Shown here one piece after another: positions 9,543-19,904 of a DNA stretch of 64,000 nt (the stretch's first letter is position 1; the number at the start of each line of letters is the position of its first letter). Under the pieces are notes generated by a model. It had not been told where the DNA came from. It did not search any database and worked only from the letters and a program-made list of their open reading frames with translations. Made by a program: the position numbers and the translations under genes. This DNA comes from Scilla litardierei (taxonomy: Eukaryota > Streptophyta > Magnoliopsida > Asparagales > Asparagaceae): the NCBI GenBank assembly GCA_030789695.1, contig JAULAV010003402.1, positions 1-64,000 on the forward strand. The letters run 5' to 3'.

Positions 9543-11985
9543 TGTAGGAAGATATGTGCCCTCAATGCAATTTATCAAGATTACATCTTGTTCGATTTAA
9601 ATGGTACGAATATCCTAGTATGAATAAAATGGTTTTAAATACTTGGATAATTTCCTTTGACTTAAAAGTAAGGTCATACACGTATCTAGATAGAGATCTC
9701 GATTATGAAAAGTGAATGACCGATATGAACTTAAGTCTTAAAATGTTCATGGTCATAGATGTGACGAGAATAGAATATCGTCACATCAGACAGACCATTG
9801 TGTTTTTGTCTTAATATGAATGGTGATGGCGATCTCATAGTCATTCGACCTGGCAAAGTCGGAGACGAGATACATGTGCTCATTGGAGAATGAGTCCACT
9901 GAACGACCCAATAAAGAGTTATCAAATGGTTAAAATTAACTAAACTGTCATTGATAACTCTCTAGTGATGATAGGCAAGTTGGTCCTTAAAACTTGAGGT
10001 CATTGTACGAACATGTGCGTGAATGGTATCACTTAGATCTATGATCTAGCCTTGAGTCATTACTCATTAAAAGATCTTAGGTTAGGTGACACTTGAAGCG
10101 CACGAGGATAGTAGTGACCAAGAAAGGATTCGTCTTTTTCGTTCATGGGAAGTTAGTATCACAGGCTTAGCATAGTTCTTGGTGCTAAACCTTGACCGGG
10201 GTATGTTGTAGGACGTATAACATATAAATACCAAAGACCGAAGCATACTGACCAGTGCTAGCTAGTGGGGTTGACAGTTTACCATACACTAGGCTGTGCA
10301 GGGATATAGTTTTGACGAGAAGACTAAAACTGTGGTATTCATCACGGACACATTCAGAGTGATCCCGATGACACTTTTGTCAACATGTCAATCACGTAAT
10401 TATGATGCCGAAACAGAGGCGATACCTGATGCTCGTGGTCACTATCATCTAGGGGTTTCGATCCCCAACCTGTAGTAGGGCCAGACTGTAGGGTCTGACA
10501 CCGAGTAGGATTTGCGTCTTAGTAATAGGAAGAATTAAGAGAAGTGCACTCGGGTGCACTGAAATAATTAAAGGCACAAAGAGTTTATGACATTAAGTCT
10601 ATATTAAATGGGAATTAATAATATCGTAAAATGTTTGCGATAAAAGCATTAGTAGAATGCTATAAGGGATTATTACATATGATGCAAAACAGTTAAAAAT
10701 ATATCGTAAAATGTTTACTAGAATATTTTAAACAATACGATGCATAGAAACAAATAGAATTTTTTCATGAAAGTCAGGGAAAAAACCGCGCTCAAATTGG
10801 AGCTATATAGGAGCTAAAAAGCTCCAGAATGGGACAAATGATCAGAACTGGGCTTTTGCCCAGTTCTGGCCCAAGCCAGCCTATGCGGGCTGGGCTAGCC
10901 CACTGAGCATGGGTGGGCGGGTCAAGCCCGCCTTGCCTGGCGGGCTTAGCCCGCCCGCATTTGCGGGCGGGGCGAGCCCGCCTGCTCATGCAAGCGGATT
11001 AAGCCCGCCAGCCGCCCGCCTAATAAGCGGGTCAGTCAGGCTCCCCCAAAGCACTGGGCACACCCAGCTGGCCGGTGGGCCCCACAGGTGGGGCCCACAT
11101 TGAGAAACCCTAACTTGTATTTGACGGCTGCATTTTTCAGCGTTTTTGTGATTTTTGCTCAACTTTAAGCTATCGTTTGAGGGATCAAATGAAGTCAGAT
11201 TGGAGCGCCATTTTTTTATGCATCCACCATTCATAACTCTTCGATTTGATAGGTTGTATCACTTGTGAAGTTCACAGTGATGGAGAGAAAATTAGTTGAA
11301 GTTTAGCCTAATGTAAGGCAAAACTAACTTAATTTTCTCCCTTAATTTTAATTAGTCCAACATTGCTCGTGAGACGAACAAGCGGTCCAGCTTCATATAT
11401 AAATAAGGACTGGCCCCCCTTGGAAAATCTGTCCCAAGTCTCCAATTCGAGTAGCTCCTAAAAGTTTTGAGCATGCTCGCGCCGAGACTTAAATTATTTC
11501 ATCCTCCTTAATATCTTTTGTTCCTCCGTTCACGTCCTAGCAAAACAAGGAGGGGGATTGGATTAGATCCAAAGTCTTTGACGCGGATCATACTCAAGTG
11601 AAACTTTCTTCGGCGAGTGATTGGCTCGGAGGCACTGTGTCAGCTCGCTTCAGGTGGACCAGTCTTGGAGGTGCGAAGACGGATTGCTTCGGGGAGCGAA
11701 AGCTAGTTGCTGAAAACGACGCTTCATTTTCTGCAGAAGCGAGGTTCTGGGTATGTTCTTTTAATGCTTTCATATTTATATTGTTGCAGTAGTTTAGATC
11801 TATTTTGGAGCTGGTCAGACCCACCCCAAGATAGTAGAGATCCTGGCTCGGGTCCATGATATCCTTATGGCCTTTTATTAAAGTGTTTAATAAATCTGTT
11901 TTCTGCTGCTATTTTTATTTCTATCGTTCGTCTGACATAGGACATGCATAGATTTATGCCCTAAGGGTCCCTCGAAAACCCAACA
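9543..11985 (+). repeat. Solo LTR of a BARE-1/Angela-like copia family
   Basis: Begins TGTAGGAAGATATGTGCCCT and ends GAAAACCCAACA. It is flanked by the 5-bp target duplication TGGGC at 9538-9542 and 11986-11990. It aligns with the LTR at 26590-28782 (shared AGATAGAGATC..CGATTATGA block, the GTTGACAG block and the TATGCCCTAAGGG..C end). A TATA-like CATATATAAATAAGG at 11393-11407 is a candidate promoter. There is no internal region between the duplications, so it arose by LTR-LTR recombination. It holds a cluster of GC-rich palindromes at 10865-11030. Confidence 0.92.
10865..11030 (+). repeat. Cluster of GC-rich palindromes in copia solo LTR
   Basis: At least four near-identical inverted repeats stand in a row: GGGCGGGTCAAGCCCGCC, GGCGGGCTTAGCCCGCC, GGGCGGGGCGAGCCCGCC and GCGGATTAAGCCCGCC, preceded by GGGCTGGGCTAGCCC. 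Each could form a stem of 6-8 GC pairs. The segment is far richer in GC than the rest of the LTR. Confidence 0.85.
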
Positions 11986-12200
11986 TGGGCATCTTGGTCT
12001 TACGGAAGATGACTTTTTCTCCAGAGATTGCTCGTCAAGGAAAGCTCATCGCTAAATGGGAAGGTCCATATAAGGTGATTAATGTCCTTGTCCCCACCAC
12101 ATATCGACTTGCTACAATGGAAGACAAAGAGCTCATTCATCCTTAGAACACTAAGTACTTGTGAAAGTACTACCAATAGAAGTATAAACGAATCGAGTGA
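11986..12200 (+). pseudogene. Gypsy-1 integrase C-terminal segment
   Basis: Taking out the solo LTR and one TGGGC copy, the frame reads on from SFRVG into ILVLRKMTFSPEIARQGK and AKWEGPYKVI, then TYRLATMEDKELIHP. This GKLxxKWEGPY block is the usual C-terminal end of gypsy integrases. It ends in stops from about 12145. No chromodomain follows, which agrees with a non-chromovirus (Tat) assignment. Confidence 0.85.
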
Positions 12201-12335
12201 GCTATACATATTTGTTTCTTTCTGTCATTTGTACATTGTCAAGATAATAAATGCATTTCAAGCGTAAAGTCGACTTTGTTTTCCTTTACACCTTATCTAG
12301 AATGCATGGGTTAGTCTAATTTCTCCCAACCAATG

Positions 12336-12597
12336 CCCTCGCGGGCTGCTCAGCTATACGATCGGATGGGCCTCCCCTTCACAGGCCGACCTAGCTATAC
12401 GAATGTATATGACCTATCTAAACCCTTGTGGGCTGCTCAGCTATACGATCAGAGGGGCTTCCCCTTCGCGGGCTGACCTAGCTATACGAACGGGGACGAA
12501 CTATAAATACCCTCGAGGGCTGCTTGGCTATACGACTGGAGGGGTCTCCCCTTTACGGGTTGACCTAGATATACAAATGGGGCCGACCTATAACAAC
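12336..12597 (+). repeat. Tandem array, three units of about 87 bp, in the 3' region of Gypsy-1
   Basis: Units start at about 12336, 12423 and 12510 with CCCTCGCGGGCTGCTCAGCTA or close variants. Each has two copies of AGCTATACGA-like sequence about 45 bp apart, the second after GGCCGACCT or GGCTGACCT, so the unit may itself derive from a duplication. Units differ by several bases. Such arrays between pol and the 3' LTR are known from Tat-lineage elements. Confidence 0.85.
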
Positions 12598-12828
12598 TCC
12601 CTTACTTTGTCTTTAACTGGTCCGAGTAGGGATGCACCACGAATAATTCAACGGCCCGAGCTTCGCATTATCCCAATTTCCACGCTCAGACTGTTGAGGG
12701 GGCATATAGACAATATGGACGTCTTGGAACGGTGCTTTCAAAGCAATCAGGTGAAGGATTTATTTATTTTTAATTCTTTACAAAATTCAAATCAATGCAA
12801 GGAAAATCCAAGCCTATACAAAATGGCT
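12598..12828 (+). other. Gypsy-1 spacer between tandem array and antisense ORF
   Basis: No gene seen. It contains a TTCTTTACAAAATTCAAATC stretch and the presumed 3' untranslated end of the antisense ORF that lies to its right. Confidence 0.4.
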
Positions 12829-13812
12829 TCAAGCTCGAGGAGTAGGATTATAGAGTGGTTGCTCATCTGCGGGTGCCTCACCCAAAGGACGGGTCGGCCC
12901 TCCTTCGACCACCATCTTCGATGGTCTAGAGACACTTCCTGTCGTGAGGTACTTGTTCTGAACCTTCTCATGAATCTGCATGAAGGATTCCTTGAACATG
13001 TCCATGAGCTTGTAGGCAAGTTCCTGCTTGAAGCTCGTCACTTCTTCGTCAACCACTGATGAGCAGCTAACCTTCTCCAAGTTAGCTAGCCGAGACTGGA
13101 GTCCTGATTTTTCTTTTTGCCACCACTCCTCGGCTTCTCTCTTCATTTGAGATAAGGAAGCGACGCTATCCTTGGCAGCTGAACTATCCCACTCAGTAGC
13201 TACCCTTGCATCCCTCTCCCTACTCAACTCTCCCGCAAGATCCTTTATTCGAGATTCAAGCTCAGCAACTTTTTCAGATGATGCCTTGAGCTTGACCTTG
13301 TCTTCCTCGAAAGCTGTCTCAGCGGCGGTTTCCCTTTAATGTTTCGAAGCAATTTTTGCCTCAGCATCCATCGTCTCTACAACCCGACGCAACTCTGCAC
13401 CTACCACAGATATCTATGTAGAACTAAGGTCAGACTTGTAAATGATACAAGGCTGAGAGAAAGGAACTGACAACCAACCTGATGACGACAGCAGACCATG
13501 AAGTTTGGCCAACCTCTCGTGATCAACTTGTCACAGAAAATTACTATCTCGCGGCAGATTAAAGTTCTCCACAAGTCGATCAGCCACTCCACAGTCCAAA
13601 AAGGCTGACTCCTCATCCCAGACAGGAAAAGAGGGCTTGTGATGCTCTCCTCAAGAATATTCTTGAGGAGTAGGCGATTTTCGATTTATCAATGGCATCC
13701 TTCATATTCTGAGGGGATTGGTCCAACCAATGGTACATGAGGGACGAGAACATCATATGGCTAATTGTCCTTGGGATGCCCCAGGGGTGGCGTATGCGCC
13801 TTCGAAGATGCA
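12829..13812 (-). pseudogene. Antisense ORF of Gypsy-1, C-terminal half (coiled coil)
   Basis: The minus-strand frame is open over long runs and reads as a heptad-rich, charged protein: KVAELESRIKDLAGELSRER, then AEEWWQKEKSGLQSRLANLE and SFKQELAYKLMDMFKESFMQ, ending PTRPLGEAPADEQPLYNPTP. A single stop near 13339 interrupts it. Upstream (13401-13812) weaker coding continues, with a segment QNMKDAIDKSKIAYSSRIFL. Long antisense ORFs between pol and the 3' LTR are known in Tat elements such as Grande and Retand, and related proteins are often annotated as putative gypsy-type transposon proteins (Transposase_28-like); function unknown. Copy B inserted at 13813 splits this ORF from its N-terminal half at 19905-21144. 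Confidence 0.65.
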
Positions 13813-15714
13813 TGGTGGGACCGAAAAGGTGCTCTCTCTCAAGCGCAAGAGTCCGTTCAAGTAGTAAAATCTGGGAGTCCAGATGTCGAATCCATGGGAA
13901 GAAATCTGTTGCAACCACAATTCAAATCAAATAGAAATCATACGAAAAGAAACTAACCACTTCAACAATGGTGACGGTGATGGTGATGTGAACACGTGAA
14001 CAATATAAACATAGAAATTCATGTATGAAAATATCTATAAAAAGTATGCACATAGTATGGGTTCGTTAGGATCAACGATTCGTATTAATTTGGTTGATAG
14101 GTATAACGCAATGAATTCTCCTTTTGGGAGCAATTCACCGGAAAATACCCAATATAAATCAATGAATTCTCCTTTTGGGAGCAACTCATCGGAAGATGCC
14201 CTTTTGGGGGTTCAAACCCAAAATTCAATGAGATCGTCGCTAAAGTTATAATACGATATGAAACTCTCTTTTGGAGAGATCAAAACTACGGTATGAAACT
14301 CCCTTTTGGGGAGATCAAAACTCACCCTTTTGGGACGATCATCAACTAAATCAATTCTTTTGGAATCTAAAAAAGTCGATTTAAGAACAAAGATCACAAC
14401 TTTAACGACGTTTTAACGATTTAGCGCAAGGAATTTCAACCAAACTAACACAAATTACATCCCCTAACTACTCTATACCAAGCACAATTAAGTTTTAGCT
14501 ACTCATAATATCAGAATAAGCAAGTTCCATAGCCAAATACATCAAGATTATAGCAAAATACGATGAAAAACACTAAAATACGAGGTAGAAGTTTAGAAAT
14601 ATATCACCAATTCTCCTTGAAAGGTCTTCAAACTCTCTGAAAATAATAAAACAAGCCTCTGGAATTTTACAGAATTTTTCAGGGGGAAAATACGGCTCCT
14701 AGAGCCTCCAATACGCTCAAAATACGCCCCAATCTGCTTTAATACGCTCAAAAAACCCTAAATACGCTTATATATAAATCATTGCGGGTTTACTGTGCTA
14801 TCGGGTTCAAAACCCGCTTCATTTACGCGCCCGATCGAATCCAAACCGTACATCTAAATCGGATCAATTAGTGGCCGTTCGATCAACTTTCAAAAATGCG
14901 GGATTTGATGCTGGCTCGACACGTGTCCTCGTCTATCGGATCTCGCTTCGCCGTTCGCATCCAATTCGCTCAAATGCTCTCGCCCGTCCGATGGAGAGGT
15001 AAAACAACAGATGCCCGCCGCGTGTGCTTTAAAAAGCGTGCTCCGCGCTTCGAGTTCGAATTCAGATCGGAAAGAACACTGACCGTTCGATCGGCATCCG
15101 ACGCTTAGAACGTAGCCACGTCGCCGCCAACTGAACTCGCGTCGATCTTGAATGTCCGCCGTTGGATTTCAATCCAACGGCATCGATAACGCTGCTGAAT
15201 GCGGGGTTGAGCATGGCCGTCCGATCACGATCGAATGGATACAACTGAGCCACGTTGTCGTTAAATCTCGTGCGCTCCGCTTTGCGTTCAGCGCCGCTGA
15301 TGGCCGTTGGATCGAGATCCAACGGCGTAGAAAATGCCGCGTCGCCCTCGTCTCAGCGCCGTCCGATGCGGGCGGGAGCCGCTCTGATGCTGCCACCGCA
15401 TGCGCCAAGATTCGTGCGTAATTATTTATTTTCCAATAAATGGTATTCTGCATTCAAAAATACACAGTAATTAGCACAGGTCTCTGAAAAATACAAATAA
15501 ATAGTCGTTGGAATCGTGAGATCGAGACGATGCTAAGAAAAATATAAAAAGTGCAGAAATGCGTCGTTTAATGCTGTTTTGTGCTTAAATAGTGTGTTTT
15601 CTCTAATAAATAAATATGTAGAAAATACGTATGAATTAGAGAACAATGTAGCATCACATGAGCACAAAATAGGGCTAAATGGGGGGTTAAATATGTAATA
15701 TTGAACCGGAATCA
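13813..15714 (-). repeat. 3' LTR of copy B
   Basis: In element orientation it runs from TGATTCCGGTTCAATATTAC to TTTTCGGTCCCACCA. It matches 17999-19899 with only scattered base changes. A TATA-like sequence (CTTATATATAAATC on the + strand, 14767-14780) lies where a promoter is expected. A row of CTCCTTTTGGGAG-type hairpins occupies about 14114-14335. Confidence 0.92.
14114..14335 (-). repeat. CTCCTTTTGGGAG hairpin cluster, 3' LTR of copy B
   Basis: Six to seven short inverted repeats with a TTTT loop: CTCCTTTTGGGAG twice (each inside ATGAATTCTCCTTTTGGGAG), CCCTTTTGGGGG, CTCTCTTTTGGAGAG, CTCCCTTTTGGGGAG, CCCTTTTGGG and one weaker copy near 14358. The second LTR has the same set at 18300-18525. 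Confidence 0.85.
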
Positions 15715-15726
15715 CACCCCCCAACT
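15715..15726 (-). other. LTR-proximal polypurine tract of copy B
   Basis: AGTTGGGGGGTG in element orientation, immediately upstream of the 3' LTR start TGATTCC. It is the expected primer for plus-strand synthesis. Confidence 0.85.
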
Positions 15727-16655
15727 AGCGATTTGCTAGTCTCTAGCAAAAATAGCGATAAATACGGATGAGTAATAAAACAATAAGTTCTTTCATATCG
15801 CTCATGGCATGGCTCAATAATACGTATTCCAACATGATCTTGACCATCAATATACACATCCATGAACAAAATCAATCACATGATATTTTCTCTAATTTAG
15901 TATGAATAAATAAAATGCAAGCATCGTTTTGCGCAAGCGAAAGTATAACACGTCGTTATATACTAGTTTTCGTGTTTCCAAGGAATTGGCCTATCAAAAT
16001 AATCATTCAAGACATGGGTATCGAAGTTGCTTAGTATATTCACCATTTCTTTTCTTTTATTCGTTCCGCGTAACGCGCATCAAGCAACATTCGCAGAAAA
16101 AAGTATAACTTGGATCGCTCCATCAAATGAGTGAGTTTCCGGTCAATGGCTCCCAAATCAGACGATCATAGGGCATTAGGCCAAGAAGGACCCCTCGGAC
16201 TGTACTACTCGAGCCAACCAAGTTATTTATTAGTGACATACATATTCATTCATTTTTCATCATTTTTCTTTTCATTTCTTTCTTTCTTTTCTTTTTTTTC
16301 TTGTGAGCAACTCAAAACCCATTCTTTCGAACATAAACATTAATAACCATGGCCACATTCCTCTTCAACTTGAAGACTATTCTTAAAAATCGTGTATACT
16401 TAAGCTTTTTGCATCACATTAGCATGCATGAAATCAATTCAAACTATTTCGAGATATTAATCATGGAAATTGAAAATTTTCATGAATAGCATATTAACGA
16501 GTAATTCCATGAAGGAAAAATAATTAATCAAGCCATAAACAATTTTTAGAACTCAATTAACGTATAATCATCCGCATTTGAGGCATATGAAGGAGTTTTA
16601 AAAGATGAGATTTGGTGATTTATTTTTCTCAAAAAAAATCCTAAGGTCTCATACA
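15727..16655 (-). other. Noncoding stretch between the two polypurine tracts of copy B
   Basis: No supported gene. Homologous to 6913-7907 of copy A. It contains a T/C-rich run at 16257-16302 on the + strand. Confidence 0.6.
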
Positions 16656-16667
16656 CACCCCCCAACT
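16656..16667 (-). other. Internal polypurine tract of copy B
   Basis: AGTTGGGGGGTG, identical over 12 bases to the LTR-proximal tract 940 bp away, and placed about 75 bp after the gag-like ORF stop. Copy A has an equivalent tract at 6898-6912. Confidence 0.7.
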
Positions 16668-16743
16668 AAGGATGGACATTGTCCTCAATGTCGAAAGAGG
16701 TACGAGTTTATTCAAGCAAGCAACCTAGAAAGCATATTAAAAA

Positions 16744-17865
16744 CTACACTACTGGAAAGAACACACCGTGATCAAATGGCGGATCCCAAATCTTTGATGG
16801 TGGAGGAAGTTGTTCGATTTGCTCCTTGCGCTCCTCGGCGAGTATTCTTCCTCCAAAAACTAATTTGGACCCCAGCAACACAACTCCAAGCATCTCTATA
16901 AGTTGTTTGTCAATATCCTGCGAGAGATGAGTTATGTCAGTCCAAATTATTTTAAGATTCTTATCGACAAAAGTATTCCAAATGTAGTCATCAAAATAAA
17001 TGAAATGAATTAAAGCAAGTTGACGACTACTCCCTGAAAGATTTGCACTACTCTCGATATGATGCTCGTTCATTGTGGAGAGGGATAAATGATTTTGGGA
17101 CAAAACTGGAAGAGGGAATGGTTCTGGCTCCATGGAGATAATCTCAAAACCTTTGTCCCTAGCTGTCTCCTCCTCTCGTTCATCCAAAATTGCTAGCTCG
17201 TCCTCTCTTTTGCACACACTTTCTGCCATGTAGATTTTTTTATTCTCGTCCTCAACGTGATATGGCTTGCTCGATTTTCCTGCAATAGAAGATAAACTCG
17301 TATTAGTTTCTTTAAATTGAGTTTCAAAATAATTATTTTCTTCTAAGCAAGCGGCAATCAAATTAAGATCTTCAATAGATTTTTGAATCCGCCGACTCCG
17401 AGCAAGGAAATTCTCCTGGAATTGATGGGATGTGGCCTCCTGTGTCTGAATAGTCTGGTAAGCTTCCTCTTTCAAGGATTGCAAAGGTACGTCTACGCTT
17501 TGCTCTTCTAGATCGAGGCACGAAGGCTCCGTTGAATCGCTCTCTGAAGTCTCTTCCACGGTTTCTTCGTTTTCTTGCAGAGACTCCATGTATTCCCACG
17601 CCACTGTCGACGTCATGCCTCCCAATAATTCCTGCAGCTGCGGTTGTAGTCCATCTAGGAAGAACGCCATAAGCTCTTCATTTGTGTACCCATGCTGCGG
17701 ATAGCTCGATATTAGGTCTGTGAACCTCCTCCAAGCCTGAAAGAAAGTTTCACAGTCAGGTTGATTAAAATTGACAATTTTGAGCTTCTCCATTCTATGT
17801 TTGTGTGCATTAGCATATCGTGCATCATAAAGATTGCTTGTGCAATAGAAGTTCATATATTCCAT
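16744..17865 (-). CDS. Gag-like protein of copy B, 373 aa, intact
   Basis: Single open frame from MEYMNFYCTSNLYDARYANA to PPFDHGVFFPVV. Residues about 30-85 (NFNQPDCETFFQAWRRFTDL, then HGYTNEELMAFFLDGLQPQL) resemble the second half of the Ty3/gypsy gag (Retrotrans_gag) domain, the part with the WxxF and F-x-x-GL pattern. Residues about 95-240 are acidic, rich in Glu and Ser. The C-terminal block, about 300-373 (IIWTDITHLSQDIDKQLIEM, GGRILAEERKEQIEQLPPPS), is conserved in copy A but I do not recognise it. There is no CCHC knuckle, and the N-terminal part of the gag domain is missing. The ATG is 111 bases downstream of the primer-binding site. The likely role is particle assembly or RNA packaging together with a helper element; this is inference. 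Confidence 0.75.
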   Translation of the reverse strand: MEYMNFYCTSNLYDARYANAHKHRMEKLKIVNFNQPDCETFFQAWRRFTDLISSYPQHGYTNEELMAFFLDGLQPQLQELLGGMTSTVAWEYMESLQENEETVEETSESDSTEPSCLDLEEQSVDVPLQSLKEEAYQTIQTQEATSHQFQENFLARSRRIQKSIEDLNLIAACLEENNYFETQFKETNTSLSSIAGKSSKPYHVEDENKKIYMAESVCKREDELAILDEREEETARDKGFEIISMEPEPFPLPVLSQNHLSLSTMNEHHIESSANLSGSSRQLALIHFIYFDDYIWNTFVDKNLKIIWTDITHLSQDIDKQLIEMLGVVLLGSKLVFGGRILAEERKEQIEQLPPPSKIWDPPFDHGVFFPVV

Positions 17866-17975
17866 ATTGAAATAAAATAAAATAAAATAATAAAAAAAAG
17901 TTTATGTACAGTAAAGTGGAAAGATCTCACCGAAGGTCCTCTAAATGAAATAAACCGTAGTCACAAACCATTCCT

Positions 17976-17992
17976 CCCCGGCAACGGCGCCA
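17976..17992 (-). other. Primer-binding site of copy B (tRNA-Asp)
   Basis: CCCCGGCAACGGCGCCA on the + strand equals the 3' end of plant tRNA-Asp including CCA, so the minus strand pairs with it perfectly over 17 bases. It lies six bases from the 5' LTR end. Confidence 0.93.
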
Positions 17993-17998
17993 AAAACT

Positions 17999-19899
17999 TG
18001 GTGGGACCGAAAAGGTGCTCTCTCTCAAGCGCAAGAGTCCGTTCAAGTAGTAAAATCTGGGAGTCCAGATGTCGAATCCACGGGAAGAAATCTGTTGCAA
18101 CCACAATTCAAATCAAATAGAAACCATACGAAAAGAAACTAACCACTTCAACAATGGTGACGGTGATGGTGATGTGAACACGTGAACAATATAAACATAG
18201 AAATTCGTGTATGAAAATATCTATAAAAAGTATGCACATGGTATGGGTTCGTTAGGATCAACGATTCGTATTAATTTGGTTGATAGGTATAACGCAATGA
18301 ATTCTCCTTTTGGGAGCAATTCACCGGAAAATACCCAATATAACTCAATGAATTCTCCTTTTGGGAGCAACTCATCGGAAGATGCCCTTTTGGGGGTTCA
18401 AACACAAAATTCAATGAGATCGTCGCTAAAGTTATAATACGATATGAAACTCTCTTTTGGAGAGATCAAAACTACGGTATGAAACTCCCTTTTGGGGAGA
18501 TCAAAACTCACCCTTTTGGGACGATCATCAACTAAATCAATTCTTTTGGAATCTAAAAAAGTCGATTTAAGAACAAAGATCACAACTTTAACGACGTTTT
18601 AATGATTTAGCGCAAGGAATTTCAACCAAACTAACACAAATTACATCCCCTAACTACTCCATACCAAGCACAATTAAGTTTTAGCTACTCATAATATCAG
18701 AATAAGCAAGTTCCATAGCCAAATACATCAAGATTATAGCAAAATACGATGAAAAACACTAAAATACGAGGTAGAAGTTTAGAAATATATCACCAATTCT
18801 CCTTGAAAGGTCTTCAAACTCTCTGAAAATAATAAAACAAGCCTCTGGAATTTTACAGAATTTTTCAGGGGGAAAATACGGCTCCTAGAGCCTCCAATAC
18901 GCTCAAAATACGCCCCAATCTGCTTTAATACGCTCAAAAACCCTAAATACGCTTATATATAAATCATTGCGGGTTTACTGTGCTATCGGGTTCAAAACCC
19001 GCTTCATTTGCGCGCCCGATCGAATCCAGACCGCACATCTAAATCGGATCAATTAGTGGCCGTTCGATCAACTTTCAAAAATGCGGGATTTGATGCTGGC
19101 TCGACACGTGTCCTCGTCTATCGGATCTCGCTTCGCCGTTCGCATCCAATTCGCTCAAATGCTCTCGCCCGTCCGATGGAGAGGTAAAATAACAGATGGC
19201 CGCCGCGTGTGCTTTAAAAAGCGTGCTCCGCGCTTCGAGTTCGAATTCAGATCGGAAAGAACACTGACCGTTCGATCGGCATTCGACGCTTAGAACGTAG
19301 CCACGTCGCCGCCAACTGAACTCGCGTCGATCTTGAATGTCCGCCGTTGGATTTCAATCCAACGACATCGATAACGCTGCTGAATGTAGGATTGAGCATG
19401 GCCGTCCGATCACGATCGAATGGATACAACTGAGCCACGTCGTCGTTAAATCTCGTGCGCTCCGCTTTGCGTTCAGCGCCGCTGATGGCCGTTGGATCGA
19501 GATCCAACGGCGTAGAAAATGTCGCGTCGCCCTCGTCTCAGCGCCGTCCGATGCGGGCGGGAGCCGCTCTGATGCTGCCACCGCATGCGCCAAGATTCGT
19601 GCGTAATTATTTATTTTCCAATAAATGGTATTCTGCATTCAAAAATACACAGTAATTAGCACAGGTCTCTGAAAAATACAAATAAATAGTCGTTGAAATC
19701 GTGAGATCGAGACGATGCTAAGAAAAATATAAAAAGTGCAGAAATGCGTCGTTAAATGCTGTTTTGTGCTCAAATAGTGTGTTTTCTCTAATAAATAAAT
19801 ATGTAGAAAATACGTATGAATTAGAGAACAATGTAGCATCACATGAGCACAAAATAGGGCTAAATGGGAGGTTAAATATGTAATATTGAACCTGAATCA
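17999..19899 (-). repeat. 5' LTR of copy B
   Basis: Direct repeat of 13813-15714. Its outer end ...GAACCTGAATCA is followed by the target duplication ATGCA. Small ORFs on both strands near 19081-19655 also occur in the other LTR and are not supported as genes. Confidence 0.92.
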
Positions 19900-19904
19900 A
19901 TGCA

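Larger units (their letters stand above)
13813..19899 (-). mobile_element. Copy B: non-autonomous gag-type LTR retrotransposon, complete, with ATGCA target duplication
   Basis: Both ends are defined: ATGCA at 13808-13812 and again at 19900-19904. LTRs of 1902 bp (13813-15714) and 1901 bp (17999-19899) look almost identical by eye, which implies a recent insertion. The internal region has a perfect tRNA-Asp primer-binding site, one intact ORF of 373 codons, two identical 12-base polypurine tracts and nothing recognisable as protease, RT or integrase. It is inserted in the antisense ORF of Gypsy-1. Mobility would need enzymes from another element, plausibly an Athila-like one that also uses tRNA-Asp. 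Confidence 0.93.

Noticed and set aside
12403..13059. Plus-strand ORF of 218 codons over the 87-bp repeats
   Set aside because: It runs across the tandem array and is antisense to the coiled-coil ORF, which has far better coding character.
14896..15470. Overlapping ORFs of 60-94 codons on both strands in the copy B LTR, repeated at 19081-19655
   Set aside because: They lie wholly inside the LTR, overlap each other on both strands and show no domain; a locally G+C-rich stretch with few stops explains them.
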